64,000 bases of DNA from Abiotrophia sp. HMSC24B09 (GCF_001815865.1 NZ_KV822192.1:1-64000), one strand, 5' to 3'; positions 31,707-41,661 are shown, counted from the stretch's first letter. Translations and numbers: made by a program. Notes: generated from the sequence alone by a model not told the origin.

Positions 31707-33260
31707 ATGCGGCAATTATCCATCTTGATGACCAGCGACACACATGGTTTCTGGCTCAAAGCACCAGAAAATGCTGAGCGCTCATTGCTCAACACAGCAG
31801 CAACGATTGAAAAATTGAAAGAAAAGGCTAATCATCCTGTCCTAACCATTGATTTAGGAGACTTTATACAGGGTTCTTCCTTCGCCACATACTGCAAGCA
31901 GGAAGCGGGCGACGGTAGCGTCTTCGCTCGGGCTATGAATATAATTGGCTACGATTATCAATTAATTGGTAATCATGAGTTCAATTTCGGCCAAGACTAT
32001 CGTGATAATATTTTGAATCAGCTAGAGGCACCGATTTTGTGTGCCAACATTGTCTGGCAGGAAACGGGTCAACCAGCACTCGGCCAACCTTATGTCATTA
32101 CCGAACGTGAAGGCATCCGGATTGGGATTATTGGGGTGACAACCGAGTATATTCCCCATTGGGAGTTACCAGCGCATTATGAAGGGCTAGCCTTCCTCGA
32201 TGCCTATCAAGTGGCCAAGAAATATGCTGAGCAAATCAGACCTCAGGTGGACGTCTTAATCTTGGCTTATCATGGTGGTTTTGAACGAGATTTGGATAGT
32301 TTTGAACCCCTTGAAGCTTTAACGGGCGAAAACCGCGGGGCTGAGATGCTGCAAGGGATTCCAGGCCTAGATGTGCTCTTAACGGGACACCAACACCGTG
32401 TGATTTGCCAACAAGTAGGACAGACTTGGGTAGTGCAACCAGGCTTTGCTGGCCAGTATGTAGCGGAAGTTACTTTAGATTTGGATCAAGACCATCGAGT
32501 TGTTTCTGGTCAAGCGAGCTTGCACGAAACTAGCCAAACGAGTCCGAGTCAGGCAGTACGCGAGGTCATGGAACCAGAGCTGAGCCAAGGGGCGGCTTGG
32601 TTGAATCAAGTTCTAGGAGAAGCACCTCTTTTGCCTGTTACTCATGATGCTTTTGAAGCACGTATCTACGGGCATCCTTATATTGAGTTCCTTAACCAAT
32701 TGCAATTGCGGGAAACAGGAGCCGATTTTAGCGCCATTGCCTTAGTTAATGAGGCCTTTAAAGATTTCCATGGGCCTATTACCAATGAAATTCTGCTAGC
32801 TAGTTATCCTTACTATAATTTAATTGCGACTGTTGAGGTAAGTGGTCAGACAATCAAGGATGCCTTGGAGTTCGATCTCAACTATCTGGTGCTGGATCAG
32901 GATGGGCGTAAGGCCATTAATCCAAGTTACATTGCGCCTAAGCCTAAGCATTATAACTTTGATGTCTTCAGTGGCTTGATGACCACAGTAGATTTGACTC
33001 AGCCGGTAGGGCAACGTGTGGTAAGTATCGTGGATGAACGTAAGGGGCAAGAGTTGGACTTAGACGCCATTTATACCCTAGCTCTAACCCAATACCGTGC
33101 CTGCGGCGGGGGCGACTATCATATGTTTTCAAGCGACCAAATGAAGACCTTGTCGAAGACCGATTTAGCCACTTTGATGAAAGAGGCCCTTGCTCATTTT
33201 GGCCCTGAAGATTGGGAGCAAATCAATAACCATTACCAGCACTTTAACTGGTTACAATAA
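31707..33260 (+). CDS. Cytoplasmic metallophosphatase/5'-nucleotidase family protein
   Basis: 517-residue protein of the UshA/YunD family. The N-terminal metallophosphatase has SDTHGFW, GDFIQGSS, GNHEFNFG, YHGGFERD and GHQHR. The C-terminal nucleotidase domain (about 330-500) contains the substrate-type motif NYLVLDQDGRKAINPSYIAP. There is no signal peptide or wall anchor, so unlike the surface 5'-nucleotidases it should act inside the cell. ATG 31707 has AAGGAGG; the open frame upstream covers the promoter and is not coding. Confidence 0.9.
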   Translation: MRQLSILMTSDTHGFWLKAPENAERSLLNTAATIEKLKEKANHPVLTIDLGDFIQGSSFATYCKQEAGDGSVFARAMNIIGYDYQLIGNHEFNFGQDYRDNILNQLEAPILCANIVWQETGQPALGQPYVITEREGIRIGIIGVTTEYIPHWELPAHYEGLAFLDAYQVAKKYAEQIRPQVDVLILAYHGGFERDLDSFEPLEALTGENRGAEMLQGIPGLDVLLTGHQHRVICQQVGQTWVVQPGFAGQYVAEVTLDLDQDHRVVSGQASLHETSQTSPSQAVREVMEPELSQGAAWLNQVLGEAPLLPVTHDAFEARIYGHPYIEFLNQLQLRETGADFSAIALVNEAFKDFHGPITNEILLASYPYYNLIATVEVSGQTIKDALEFDLNYLVLDQDGRKAINPSYIAPKPKHYNFDVFSGLMTTVDLTQPVGQRVVSIVDERKGQELDLDAIYTLALTQYRACGGGDYHMFSSDQMKTLSKTDLATLMKEALAHFGPEDWEQINNHYQHFNWLQ

Positions 33261-33268
33261 GCATAAGC

Positions 33269-33297
33269 AACTGAGACCATAGGTCTCAGTTTTTTTA
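33269..33297 (+). terminator. Terminator after the nucleotidase gene
   Basis: A perfect 10-bp stem AACTGAGACC/GGTCTCAGTT with a 3-base loop and seven T residues. Confidence 0.92.
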
Positions 33298-33301
33298 TAG
33301 C

Positions 33302-33326
33302 AAAAAAGCAGAGACAGAGTCTCTGC
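33302..33326 (-). terminator. Terminator of the purine permease gene
   Basis: Stem GCAGAGA/TCTCTGC, followed on the minus strand by six T residues. Confidence 0.8.
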
Positions 33327-33342
33327 TAGTGATTAGATATCA

Positions 33343-34800
33343 TTAGATAACAGCTAGAATGATGAAGTTAAGGACGAAGAGTGCGATGGAGACCCACAAG
33401 AGGGCGTGGATTTCCTTGGCCTTGCCTTGTGTTACTTTCACGATAGCGTAGGTAATAAAACCAGCTGCAATCCCGTAAGAGATAGAGTAGGAGAAGCCCA
33501 TAAAGATGGAAGAGAAGAAGGCAGGCACTGCCTCGGCGAAATCTGTCCAGTTGAGGTCACTGAAGGAAGCCATCATGAGTACACCGACAATGATAAGGGC
33601 AGGTGCAGTGGCAACAGCAGGTACTAGGCTAACAAAAGGTGCAATAAACATGGTCGCTAGGAATAGTAAGGCGGTGACGACAGAAGTAAGGCCTGTTCGT
33701 CCTCCAACTCCAATCCCTGCGGCAGATTCCACATAGGTGGTGGTGTTAGATGTCCCGAAGAGGGCACCAATCAAGGTTCCGATAGAATCTCCGAAGAGAG
33801 CCTTGTCCATTTTTGAGCTGAAACCTGAGCTATTTTGTAGAGCCAATTCATCTTCAGCTGAGAAGATGCCAGTCCGGCGACCAGTTCCGACGAAGGTCCC
33901 GATGGTATCGAAGACATCAGAGAGGCTGAAAGCGAAGATGGTCATCAGCACTAAGGGGAGACGGCTCCAGTCTGCGAAGAGGGCTGGAAGACCTTCTGGA
34001 CGGAAGATAACTAAGAAGGTTTGACCGAGTTCTCCAAAGGCATTGCCAAGAGAATTTTGTGCTAGGTTGGCACTTGATAGGTCAATTAGGCCCATTGGAA
34101 AGGCTAAGGCGGTAGTGATGACAATCCCTAAGAGTAGGGCACCTTTGACTTGACGGACCATGAGGATAATGGTGATGGCTAAGCCAATCAAAGCGAGAAT
34201 TGCAGATGGCTGAGTGAAGTTGACCAAGGCTGGAACGATACCGGAATCAGCTACGACATTGGTAACCCCGCCAGCATATTGGGTAGCGCTAGCTGGGCCG
34301 CCATTAACAGAAAGGATGCTAGAACCGGAGGCTGTAAAGTTTAAGAAGCCTGCATTCTTCACCCCGATGTAGGCGATAAAGACCCCAATCCCAGCAGAAA
34401 TAGCGTGTTGTAAGGATTCTGGGATGGAAACAATCAAGAGCTTGCGGATTTTAGTGACGGTAATCAGGATGTTGAAGATACCGCACAGGAAAACCATGGC
34501 TAAGGCTTCTTGCCAAGTGAAACCTAGACCGAAGCAGACGGTGAAGGTGAAAAAGGCATTAAGGCCCATACCTGGAGCCAAAGCGTAGGGGACATTAGCG
34601 AAAAGGCCCATGACCAATGTCGAGCTAGCTGCCGCAAAAAGTGTAGCTAGAAAGACAGCCTGGCTAGGCATGCCGGTTTGAGACAGAATTGACGGGTTGA
34701 CAAAGACAATATATGCCATGGCAAGGAAGGTCGTAATCCCTGCAATAAATTCAGTTACCACGGTCGTTCCATGGTCACGTAATTTGAAAAAACGTTCCAA
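33343..34800 (-). CDS. NCS2-family (AzgA-type) purine permease
   Basis: 485-residue membrane transporter with about 12-14 hydrophobic segments. The motifs YALAPGMGLNAFFTF and the SLSDVFDTIGTFVGTGRRTG block are typical of guanine/hypoxanthine permeases (PbuG/PbuO group). The exact purine base is not decided by sequence. The upstream region shows no purine riboswitch but has a GAACA/TGTTC inverted pair and a 14-bp palindrome. It lies between two purine-linked genes only loosely. Confidence 0.92.
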   Translation of the reverse strand: MERFFKLRDHGTTVVTEFIAGITTFLAMAYIVFVNPSILSQTGMPSQAVFLATLFAAASSTLVMGLFANVPYALAPGMGLNAFFTFTVCFGLGFTWQEALAMVFLCGIFNILITVTKIRKLLIVSIPESLQHAISAGIGVFIAYIGVKNAGFLNFTASGSSILSVNGGPASATQYAGGVTNVVADSGIVPALVNFTQPSAILALIGLAITIILMVRQVKGALLLGIVITTALAFPMGLIDLSSANLAQNSLGNAFGELGQTFLVIFRPEGLPALFADWSRLPLVLMTIFAFSLSDVFDTIGTFVGTGRRTGIFSAEDELALQNSSGFSSKMDKALFGDSIGTLIGALFGTSNTTTYVESAAGIGVGGRTGLTSVVTALLFLATMFIAPFVSLVPAVATAPALIIVGVLMMASFSDLNWTDFAEAVPAFFSSIFMGFSYSISYGIAAGFITYAIVKVTQGKAKEIHALLWVSIALFVLNFIILAVI

Positions 34801-34864
34801 AATAATAGCCTCCTAATGTTTGGATTAATAGAACAGAATTGAGTATAGCATAGACAGTAGCAGA

Positions 34865-34878
34865 TAGAACTAGTTCTA
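34865..34878. promoter_or_regulatory. Perfect 14-bp palindrome at the permease promoter
   Basis: TAGAACTAGTTCTA is a perfect palindrome. It overlaps the -35 region expected for the minus-strand -10 TATACT (about 34845). It is a repressor-operator candidate; no protein can be named. Confidence 0.4.
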
Positions 34879-34904
34879 AGAGGATTTGTCTTCAAAAAAA
34901 ATTA

Positions 34905-34925
34905 AATGTTCGTGTTTTTGAACAC
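34905..34925. promoter_or_regulatory. Possible PurR-type box pair
   Basis: TGTTCG and GAACA are arranged as an inverted pair. On the minus strand, AAACACGAACATT matches 11 of 13 positions of the lactococcal PurBox AWWWCCGAACWWT. Both mismatches are in or near the core, so this is tentative. Confidence 0.35.
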
Positions 34926-35063
34926 TGCAAGGATAGGCGGAATGAAAATGTGTAGAATTCGTAACAAAATGTCTGATAAACGAGGAGCTTTAGGGCTAGA
35001 TATCGTGTTTTAAAGGCTTTTATGCTATAATGAAGAGGATTGAATGAGAAGGAGGCGATAGCC

Positions 35064-35804
35064 TTGACTAAGCAGGAAGCATTTGTTATTGGGGATATCC
35101 ATGGTATGTACCATCTTTTGGAAGAACTATTGACCCATTGGCGCCCAGAAGATCAACAACTAATCTTTGTGGGAGACTTGATTGATCGAGGACCGAATTC
35201 GAAGGCCACGGTTGAAAAAGTAAGGGAGCTTCAAGCCAGTCATGGCGCTATCTGTCTCTGTGGTAACCATGAGGATATGTTATTGGAGACCTTGACGGAC
35301 CCAGAAAACTACTTTGGCCGCTATAAGCGTAACGGTGGTTTGACCACCATCTCAGAATTTTTAGAGACGACGCGTAGTAGGCTAGAAGACCAATCGGGCC
35401 AGTTGCTGTCTGACTGCTTGAAGGAGACTCAGCCGTGGCTGCAAGCCTGGTTGGAGGGCCTGCCCCTCTATACAGAATTTGGCAACTTCATCATTGCACA
35501 TGCTGGGGTTAATCCGGAAGTCGACCAGTGGCAAGATTCTTCACGCCGCGATTTTGTCTGGATTCGCGAACCCTTCCATACGCTGCCTAATAAGACTGGG
35601 CGGCCAATTATCTTTGGCCACACCCCAATTGGCCGGCTGAATGACGATGGCCAGACTCATCATGTTTGGCATCGTGAGGGTGATTTGATTGGCATTGATG
35701 GCGGTGCAGTATACGGTGGCCATCTATTGGCTGTCCGAATCAATCACGAGACCCTTCTCGAAACATTCTGCGTTCCTTCGGACGCACCAAAGGTGGACGA
35801 TTAA
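35064..35804 (+). CDS. PPP-type metallophosphatase (Ser/Thr phosphatase or Ap4A hydrolase-like)
   Basis: 246-residue protein with all PPP motifs: GDIHGMYHLLEELL, GDLIDRGPNS, GNHEDM, and later FGHTPIGR. Substrates of this class include phosphoproteins and dinucleoside polyphosphates; I cannot choose. TTG 35064 is the likely start, since AAGGAGG lies eight bases upstream. The in-frame TTG at 35040 is only about ten bases behind the -10 (TATAAT at 35026). It is three bases before tex, probably in one transcript. Confidence 0.85.
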   Translation: MTKQEAFVIGDIHGMYHLLEELLTHWRPEDQQLIFVGDLIDRGPNSKATVEKVRELQASHGAICLCGNHEDMLLETLTDPENYFGRYKRNGGLTTISEFLETTRSRLEDQSGQLLSDCLKETQPWLQAWLEGLPLYTEFGNFIIAHAGVNPEVDQWQDSSRRDFVWIREPFHTLPNKTGRPIIFGHTPIGRLNDDGQTHHVWHREGDLIGIDGGAVYGGHLLAVRINHETLLETFCVPSDAPKVDD

Positions 35805-35807
35805 ATC

Positions 35808-37985
35808 ATGACAGTAACATTAACACATGAAGTACAAGAGGTAGCTAAGGAACTTAAGTTGCCGGTTGATAAGGTCAGTGTCGTCTTAGAGCTCTTGGCC
35901 GAAGGCAACACCATTCCTTTTATTGCGCGCTATCGTAAGGAAAAAACAGGCGCCCTAGATGAAGTCCAAATTCACGAGATTGAGACCCGCTATCGTTATG
36001 TCACGCAATTGGCCGAGCGTAAGGAAGAAGTTAAGCGTCTGATTGATGAGCAAGAAAAACTGACTCCAGAATTAGCTGGGCAAATCGAAGCGGCTAGCAC
36101 CTTGCAACAAGTAGAAGACCTCTACCGCCCTTATAAGCAGAAGCGTCGGACTAAGGCCATGGTGGCCATTGAACAAGGCTTGGAACCTTTGGCTCAATGG
36201 TTGTTGAATGAGCAGGCAGGGGACGTCGAAGAGACTGCTGCTGGATATCTTAACGAAGAAGTTACTGATGTGGCAGCTGCTCTAGCTGGTGCCCATGAAA
36301 TTCTGGCCCAATGGGTGTCAGACAATGCTGCCTACCGCGAATTTATCCGCAAATACATGCGTTATAATGCCATCCTCAAGACCAAGCTCAAGAAGGAAGA
36401 GGCGGACCCTAACCAAGTCTATGCGATGTACTATGACTTCGAAAATAAACTTAGCGACCTACCAGCGCACCGGACCTTAGCTCTCAACCGAGCTGAGAAG
36501 GAAGAGGTTATCAGCGTATCTATTGAGGTGGATGAAGCGCCAATCTTCAATTATTTGGAGCGGCATGTCCTAGCTGAAAATCTCCCAGAAGCTAAGCGTG
36601 TCTTAGGGCAGGCGGCCATTCGAGATGCTTACAAACGTTTCATCTTTCCAGCCATTGAGCGGGAACTTCGCAATGAAGCGACTGAGCGGGCAGATAAGCA
36701 AGCCATCCAAGTCTTTGGGGACAACCTCAAGCATTTGCTCCTGACGCCACCTCTTAAGGGGCGGACAGTGCTGGGCTTAGACCCTGCCTACCGTACGGGC
36801 TGTAAGCTAGCGGTCGTTAACCAAACCGGTAAGGTCTTGGATAAAGGGGTTATTTACCCTCATAAACCAGCAGGTGAACGCCAACGTCAAGCGGCTAGTG
36901 GCCAATTGGCAGACTTGATTAAAGCACACGGGGTTGAAGTCATTGCTATTGGGAACGGGACCGCCAGTCGGGAATCTGAGCAGTTCGTAGCTCAAGTCAT
37001 CAAGACCTTGGACCAACCGGTTAAATATATGATTGTTAACGAGGCGGGAGCTTCTGTCTATTCAGCTAGTGAACTAGCCCGTCAAGAATTTCCGGATTAT
37101 CAGGTAGAAGAGCGGAGCGCGGTTTCCATTGCCCGCCGTCTGCAAGACCCTTTGGCTGAATTGATTAAGATTGATCCTAAGTCCATTGGTGTGGGTCAGT
37201 ATCAGCACGATGTGGCTCAAAAGCAATTGACCGAGGAACTAGACTTTGTGGTCAATACCACTGTTAACCGAGTAGGTGTGGATGTGAATACAGCCAGTGT
37301 TTCCCTCTTGCAACACGTGTCGGGTTTGACCGCGACAACCGCTAAAAACTTGATTAGCCTACGTGATGAGTTAGGTCGCTTTGAAGACCGTCGTCAAATT
37401 AAGGATGTTAAGCGCCTAGGGCCTAAAACCTATGAGCAAGCCATTGGTTTCCTCCGGATTGTTGGGGGTAAGAATCCACTTGATCAGACCGGCATTCACC
37501 CAGAGAGTTACGCAGTAGCGCGTATGATTCTGGACCGTGCAGGTATAGCTCTAGACGCGATTGGCTCTGATCATGCTGTGGAGGCCTTAGGTGCCCTTAG
37601 ACCAGCCCAACTTGCTCAGGAGCTAGCAGTAGGCCAGGCAACCATTGTAGATATTATTGAGGGCCTCAAGCATCCCCTACATGATATCCGGGATGCTGGT
37701 CCAGCACCGATTTTACGTGAAGATGTCATGTCCTTAGACGATCTCGAAGTTGGGATGCAACTACAAGGCGTGGTCCGCAACGTGGTCGACTTTGGTGCCT
37801 TTGTGGATATCGGGGTCAAGCAAGATGGCCTGATTCATATTTCCAAACTATCCAAGAAATTCATCAAGCATCCTTCAGAAGCGGTAGCTGTGGGGGATAT
37901 CTTGGAAGTTGAAGTCACTGTCTTAGATAAGAAAAAAGGCCGTATTGGCCTCAAGCGCCTCTTCAAGAAGCCTGCCCAAGGCTAG
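35808..37985 (+). CDS. tex: Tex-family RNA-binding transcription accessory protein
   Basis: 725-residue protein, normal length for Tex. The N-terminus has LVAL-type IPFIARYRKEKTGALDEVQI. The YqgF-like domain contains VLGLDPAYRTGCKLAVV and IGNGTASRESE, the helix-hairpin-helix region has VNTASVSLLQHVSGL, and a C-terminal S1 domain has VVRNVVDFGAFVDIGVKQDGLIHIS. The protein binds RNA and affects transcription in relatives. Confidence 0.96.
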   Translation: MTVTLTHEVQEVAKELKLPVDKVSVVLELLAEGNTIPFIARYRKEKTGALDEVQIHEIETRYRYVTQLAERKEEVKRLIDEQEKLTPELAGQIEAASTLQQVEDLYRPYKQKRRTKAMVAIEQGLEPLAQWLLNEQAGDVEETAAGYLNEEVTDVAAALAGAHEILAQWVSDNAAYREFIRKYMRYNAILKTKLKKEEADPNQVYAMYYDFENKLSDLPAHRTLALNRAEKEEVISVSIEVDEAPIFNYLERHVLAENLPEAKRVLGQAAIRDAYKRFIFPAIERELRNEATERADKQAIQVFGDNLKHLLLTPPLKGRTVLGLDPAYRTGCKLAVVNQTGKVLDKGVIYPHKPAGERQRQAASGQLADLIKAHGVEVIAIGNGTASRESEQFVAQVIKTLDQPVKYMIVNEAGASVYSASELARQEFPDYQVEERSAVSIARRLQDPLAELIKIDPKSIGVGQYQHDVAQKQLTEELDFVVNTTVNRVGVDVNTASVSLLQHVSGLTATTAKNLISLRDELGRFEDRRQIKDVKRLGPKTYEQAIGFLRIVGGKNPLDQTGIHPESYAVARMILDRAGIALDAIGSDHAVEALGALRPAQLAQELAVGQATIVDIIEGLKHPLHDIRDAGPAPILREDVMSLDDLEVGMQLQGVVRNVVDFGAFVDIGVKQDGLIHISKLSKKFIKHPSEAVAVGDILEVEVTVLDKKKGRIGLKRLFKKPAQG

Positions 37986-38029
37986 GCGCCATTGACTTCA
38001 ATGTTTCGACTAGAAAGGTAGAATATTTA

Positions 38030-39043
38030 ATGAAATTACTAACTGTGGCAATCCCCTCATATAATTCCGCAGATTATATGGGACGGGCTATTGAGTCCCT
38101 CTTGCCGGCAGGCGACCAGATTGAAATCTTGGTCATTGATGATGGCTCTAAGGATGAAACCTTGACCATTGCTCAAGACTATCAGCGCCGCTATCCAGAC
38201 CAGGTCAAGGCTATTCATCAGGCTAACAAGGGGCATGGTGGGGCCGTCAATACTGGTCTAGCCCATGCGACGGGCCAATATTTCAAGGTAGTGGACTCTG
38301 ATGACTGGGTGGATGAGTCGGCTTTGGCGGCGGTTATGGCAACCCTTGAGCGCTTTGAAGCAGAGAATACCCAGGTGGATGTTCTCTTGACCAATTATGT
38401 TTATGAGCAGGGAGAGGAAGGCGCCAAGCGAACGGTTCGCTACGAGCGTAATTTGCCTATTAATCAGTTCTTTGGCTGGGATGAAGTCAAGCCTTTCTCA
38501 GTAGGCGAGTATCTCATGATGCATTCATTGATATATCGGACCCAACTGTTAAGAGATTGTGGTCTTATCTTGCCAGAACACACCTTCTATGTAGATAATG
38601 TCTTTGTTTATCAACCGATTCAGCATGTTCAGCGCCTCTATTATCTGGATGTCGACTTCTATCGTTATCTGATTGGCCGCGATGACCAGTCGGTCAATGA
38701 ACGAGTTATGATGGGGCGGATTGACCAGCAACTCAAAGTTAACCGAATTTTAATTGAAGCAGTTGACTTTAGTCAGCCGCTACACCCTAGCATTCGCCAG
38801 TATTTGCTTAAACATTTGGAGATTGTCAACAGTATTTCTAGCGCCTTGCTCAATCGTATTGGGACCCCAGAAGCGATAGCTAAGCGCCAAGACCTCTGGA
38901 ACTTCCTACAAGAACGTAACCCTGAGGCCTTCAAAGTCTTGCGTTATGCTTTCTTTGGCCGCTTAACAACAGCGAATACGCGAGTAGGACGTTGGGTTTC
39001 CAACCAGGTTTATAAAGTCATTCGCAAGGTCGGGGGCTACTAA
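38030..39043 (+). CDS. Family 2 glycosyltransferase
   Basis: 337-residue GT-A fold enzyme. It starts LLTVAIPSYNSADYMGRAIESLL; the nucleotide site is VIDDGSKDET and the DxD-type motif is VVDSDDWVDE. No membrane segment is obvious, though a basic helix lies at the C-terminus. The acceptor is unknown; envelope glycan or glycolipid synthesis is usual for the family. It lies 44 bp after tex. Confidence 0.88.
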   Translation: MKLLTVAIPSYNSADYMGRAIESLLPAGDQIEILVIDDGSKDETLTIAQDYQRRYPDQVKAIHQANKGHGGAVNTGLAHATGQYFKVVDSDDWVDESALAAVMATLERFEAENTQVDVLLTNYVYEQGEEGAKRTVRYERNLPINQFFGWDEVKPFSVGEYLMMHSLIYRTQLLRDCGLILPEHTFYVDNVFVYQPIQHVQRLYYLDVDFYRYLIGRDDQSVNERVMMGRIDQQLKVNRILIEAVDFSQPLHPSIRQYLLKHLEIVNSISSALLNRIGTPEAIAKRQDLWNFLQERNPEAFKVLRYAFFGRLTTANTRVGRWVSNQVYKVIRKVGGY

Positions 39044-39145
39044 AAGCCTACTTGCCCACTGGCAAGGCAAATGAGTGTCAGACCTTGCCATAGCGGGGGC
39101 TTAGCCTTATAATAGTAATATCTTAAGAGAAAGTGATGTGAAAGA

Positions 39146-39865
39146 ATGGGACGTAAATGGGCCAACATCAAAGAAAAAAAAGCCAAGTTGGACGCCAATA
39201 ACAGTAAGGTCTACGCAAAATTCGGGATTGAAATTTATGTAGCAGCTAAACAAGGCGATCCAGATCCCCATAGTAACCAAAAATTGAAATTTGTCATTGA
39301 TCGTGCTAAGACCTATAATGTGCCTAAGCATGTCATTGACCGTGCTATCGAAAAAGCCAAAGGTGGCGGCGATGAAAGTTTCCAAGAGCTCCGCTACGAA
39401 GGTTTTGGGCCAAATGGTTCCATGATTATCGTGGATGCCTTGACTAACAACGTAAACCGGACTGCCAGTGATGTGCGGGCGGCCTATGGTAAGAACGGCG
39501 GGAACATGGGTGTCAGCGGGTCTGTTAGCTACCTCTTCGACGCGACAGCTGTCTTCGTTATCGCCGGCCAAGATGCTGACGAAATCATGATGGGCTTATT
39601 AGAAGCTGATGTAGATGTCCGTGAAGTAACGCAAGAAGGTGAGTCTGTTGTCGTTTACGGCGAACCTAACGACTTCCACGCCATTCAATCAGCTTTGGAG
39701 GCCATGGGGATTAGCGAGTTTGAAGTGGCAGAATTAGACCTCTTGCCACAAAACGAAGTGACCTTAACAGGTGACGACTTAGCTAAATTTGAGCGTTTGA
39801 TTGAAGTCTTAGAAGATAATGACGACGTTCAACGCGTTTACCACAACGTGGACTTAGAAGACTAA
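39146..39865 (+). CDS. yebC: YebC/PmpR-family protein
   Basis: 239-residue cytoplasmic protein of the YebC family: [19 protein letters not shown] at the start, then the [33 protein letters not shown] core (here LTNN) and [15 protein letters not shown]. Members act as transcription regulators, and recent work links some to translation of proline-rich stretches. The RBS is weak; the -10 TATAAT near 39108 gives a short leader. Confidence 0.94.
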   Translation: MGRKWANIKEKKAKLDANNSKVYAKFGIEIYVAAKQGDPDPHSNQKLKFVIDRAKTYNVPKHVIDRAIEKAKGGGDESFQELRYEGFGPNGSMIIVDALTNNVNRTASDVRAAYGKNGGNMGVSGSVSYLFDATAVFVIAGQDADEIMMGLLEADVDVREVTQEGESVVVYGEPNDFHAIQSALEAMGISEFEVAELDLLPQNEVTLTGDDLAKFERLIEVLEDNDDVQRVYHNVDLED

Positions 39866-39873
39866 GATAAAGT

Positions 39874-39910
39874 AAAAGACTGAGAAGCATTAACTTCTCA
39901 GTCTTTTTTC
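39874..39910. terminator. Bidirectional terminator between yebC and the response regulator
   Basis: A perfect 14-bp stem AAAAGACTGAGAAG and its complement with a 6-base loop. A/T runs on both sides serve the converging genes. Confidence 0.92.
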
Positions 39911-39923
39911 TTTGGCGAAATTT

Positions 39924-40523
39924 TTAATACCAACCATTTTCTTGGCAGATACGGATGGCATCCGCCCGATTTTTGGCGCTTAGTTTTTGCAGAACGGTAG
40001 ATATGTAGTTGCGGACGGTACCTTCTGATAGATGGAGCTCCTGGGCTAACTCCTTGTTAGAGAGCCCTTCTCTAACGCCTGCCATGAGCTGGCGCTCTTG
40101 TGGGGTCAAGGGATTGTGATGAGTGAAAAGGCGATCAACGAGCTCAGGCGCATATTCTTTCTTACCCGCTAGGATGTTTTCCAGGGTTTCCATGAGGGCA
40201 TGGACAGGCCGCTCCTTGAGGACGAAGGCATCGATATCGGCTTTGAGGGCGCGCTCGAAGTAGCCGGGACGCTTGAAGGTGGTGAAGATGAGGACCTTAA
40301 CCTCAGGGTGATGGGCCTTAGACCACTCTAGCACATCTAAGCCACTGGCGTAGGGCATTTCAATGTCTAAGAGGGCGATATCGATGGTCTGGCTACCTAT
40401 AATCTCCATGGCTTCCTGGCCATTTTTGGCTGGGTGGACGCTTTCTACTTGGTCTTCTAGCTCTAGGAGTTGACAGAGGGCATCTCGAAGCATGGCTTGG
40501 TCTTCTGCAATTAAGAGGCGCAT
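39924..40523 (-). CDS. NarL/LuxR-type response regulator
   Basis: 199-residue regulator. The receiver domain has the phospho-acceptor Asp53 (IALLDIEMPYASG) and the KEREP-like Lys region VLKERP. The C-terminal LuxR helix-turn-helix is LTPQERQLMAGVREGLSNKELAQELHLSEGTVRN. It is last in a four-gene unit ATPase-permease-kinase-regulator, 8 bp after the kinase. By analogy with B. subtilis YvfRSTU-type systems it probably activates its own operon through the TGTCATGACA repeats at 43359-43390. Confidence 0.92.
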   Translation of the reverse strand: MRLLIAEDQAMLRDALCQLLELEDQVESVHPAKNGQEAMEIIGSQTIDIALLDIEMPYASGLDVLEWSKAHHPEVKVLIFTTFKRPGYFERALKADIDAFVLKERPVHALMETLENILAGKKEYAPELVDRLFTHHNPLTPQERQLMAGVREGLSNKELAQELHLSEGTVRNYISTVLQKLSAKNRADAIRICQENGWY

Positions 40524-40531
40524 GGAATCAC

Positions 40532-41638
40532 CTATCCTTTCTCGTAGGGCATTTTAAGTTGGACTTGGGTAGGTTGGCGACGGCTGAGGATGTTGAGCTG
40601 TCCGCCTTGAATTTGCAGGCGGTCCAAGATGGTGTGGAGTTCACCTTCCTGCACGGGGCCAAAACCTTGTCCGTCGTCTTCTACAAAGGCGTAGAGGAAA
40701 TTGTCGTTCCGCCAGAGACGGATTAGCACATGCTTGGCTTGGGCGTGCTTGATGATATTGTTGCAGGCTTCTAGCAAGCACAAAGCTAGGGTGGAGGATT
40801 GGTCCTGAGTCAAGGACAGGTTACCTAGTTGGTTGTCAATGACCACCTGGATGCCAGATATTTCTAACATTTCTTGCAGACGGATGAGTTCGTTAGCCAA
40901 GTCGTGGTGGTCTAAGTCGTTGATGATAGCCCGTACCTGGTGCATGGCTTCCTGGGTAAGGTTGTGAATATCCTTAACATGTTCTTGGGCAGCCTCATAT
41001 TTTTGACGTGCCATCAGGCTAGTGGCTAATTCACTCTTAACAGCTAAGGTGGCGAAGAGATGGCCTAGGTTATCATGGAGGTCACGCCGGATTCGATGAC
41101 GTTCATTTTCAGCTAAAAGTAAGTTGATTTGCTTATTTTTAGCTTCTTCTCTTTCCTGCATGAGCTCTCGCAATCGACCGAAGCGTTGCCCGATGGAAAA
41201 GAGGATGATGAAGCCAATTAGCAGGCCCAGATAGAATAACTCAATGGAATCCAAGCCCCGCCAAGTGTGATAGACATAGATGCCTAGGGCGATACCATAA
41301 ATACTTAACCAACGCCAAGACCAGAGGGAAGAACGAGGAAAACAATAGGCCATGACATTGCCCAAATAAAAGAGGAACCAAATAAAGTTAGGATTGAGGG
41401 AAAGGGCACAGTAACAGATATAGCCTGCCGCATAAATCCAACTAAGGGTGACAATTCGTTGGTCTTGGCTCCATAAGAGGGAGAGATAGGAAACTAAAAA
41501 GATAAAGGTCAAGCCCAAAAGCCCCCAATTGATGGGGGACTGATTGATGGATTCAATAACGGGGAATAGAATGAAGACCAGACTGATATAGAACATGATG
41601 TGCGTCTGTTTCATCGCGATTTTCAGGCGTTGGAACAC
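40532..41638 (-). CDS. DesK-type sensor histidine kinase
   Basis: 368-residue kinase. Five or six membrane helices cover residues 15-150. A short coiled coil leads to the HisKA_3 motif HRIRRDLHDNLGHLFATL, with the phospho-His at 188. A C-terminal HATPase domain contains ALCLLEACNNIIKHA and VEDDGQGFG. The sensor part is almost entirely membrane-embedded, which fits sensing of lipid state or membrane-active peptides; the signal is unknown. Confidence 0.92.
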   Translation of the reverse strand: MFQRLKIAMKQTHIMFYISLVFILFPVIESINQSPINWGLLGLTFIFLVSYLSLLWSQDQRIVTLSWIYAAGYICYCALSLNPNFIWFLFYLGNVMAYCFPRSSLWSWRWLSIYGIALGIYVYHTWRGLDSIELFYLGLLIGFIILFSIGQRFGRLRELMQEREEAKNKQINLLLAENERHRIRRDLHDNLGHLFATLAVKSELATSLMARQKYEAAQEHVKDIHNLTQEAMHQVRAIINDLDHHDLANELIRLQEMLEISGIQVVIDNQLGNLSLTQDQSSTLALCLLEACNNIIKHAQAKHVLIRLWRNDNFLYAFVEDDGQGFGPVQEGELHTILDRLQIQGGQLNILSRRQPTQVQLKMPYEKG

Positions 41639-41661
41639 GATGGTCCCTCCTTCTAAAGGAC

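Noticed and set aside
34801..35039. Guanine riboswitch before the purine permease
   Set aside because: The conserved TATA..ATATGG and loop sequences are absent on the minus strand.
39061..39088. Hairpin GGCAAGG/CCTTGCC behind the glycosyltransferase gene
   Set aside because: It has no T run on either side, so it is not a convincing terminator.
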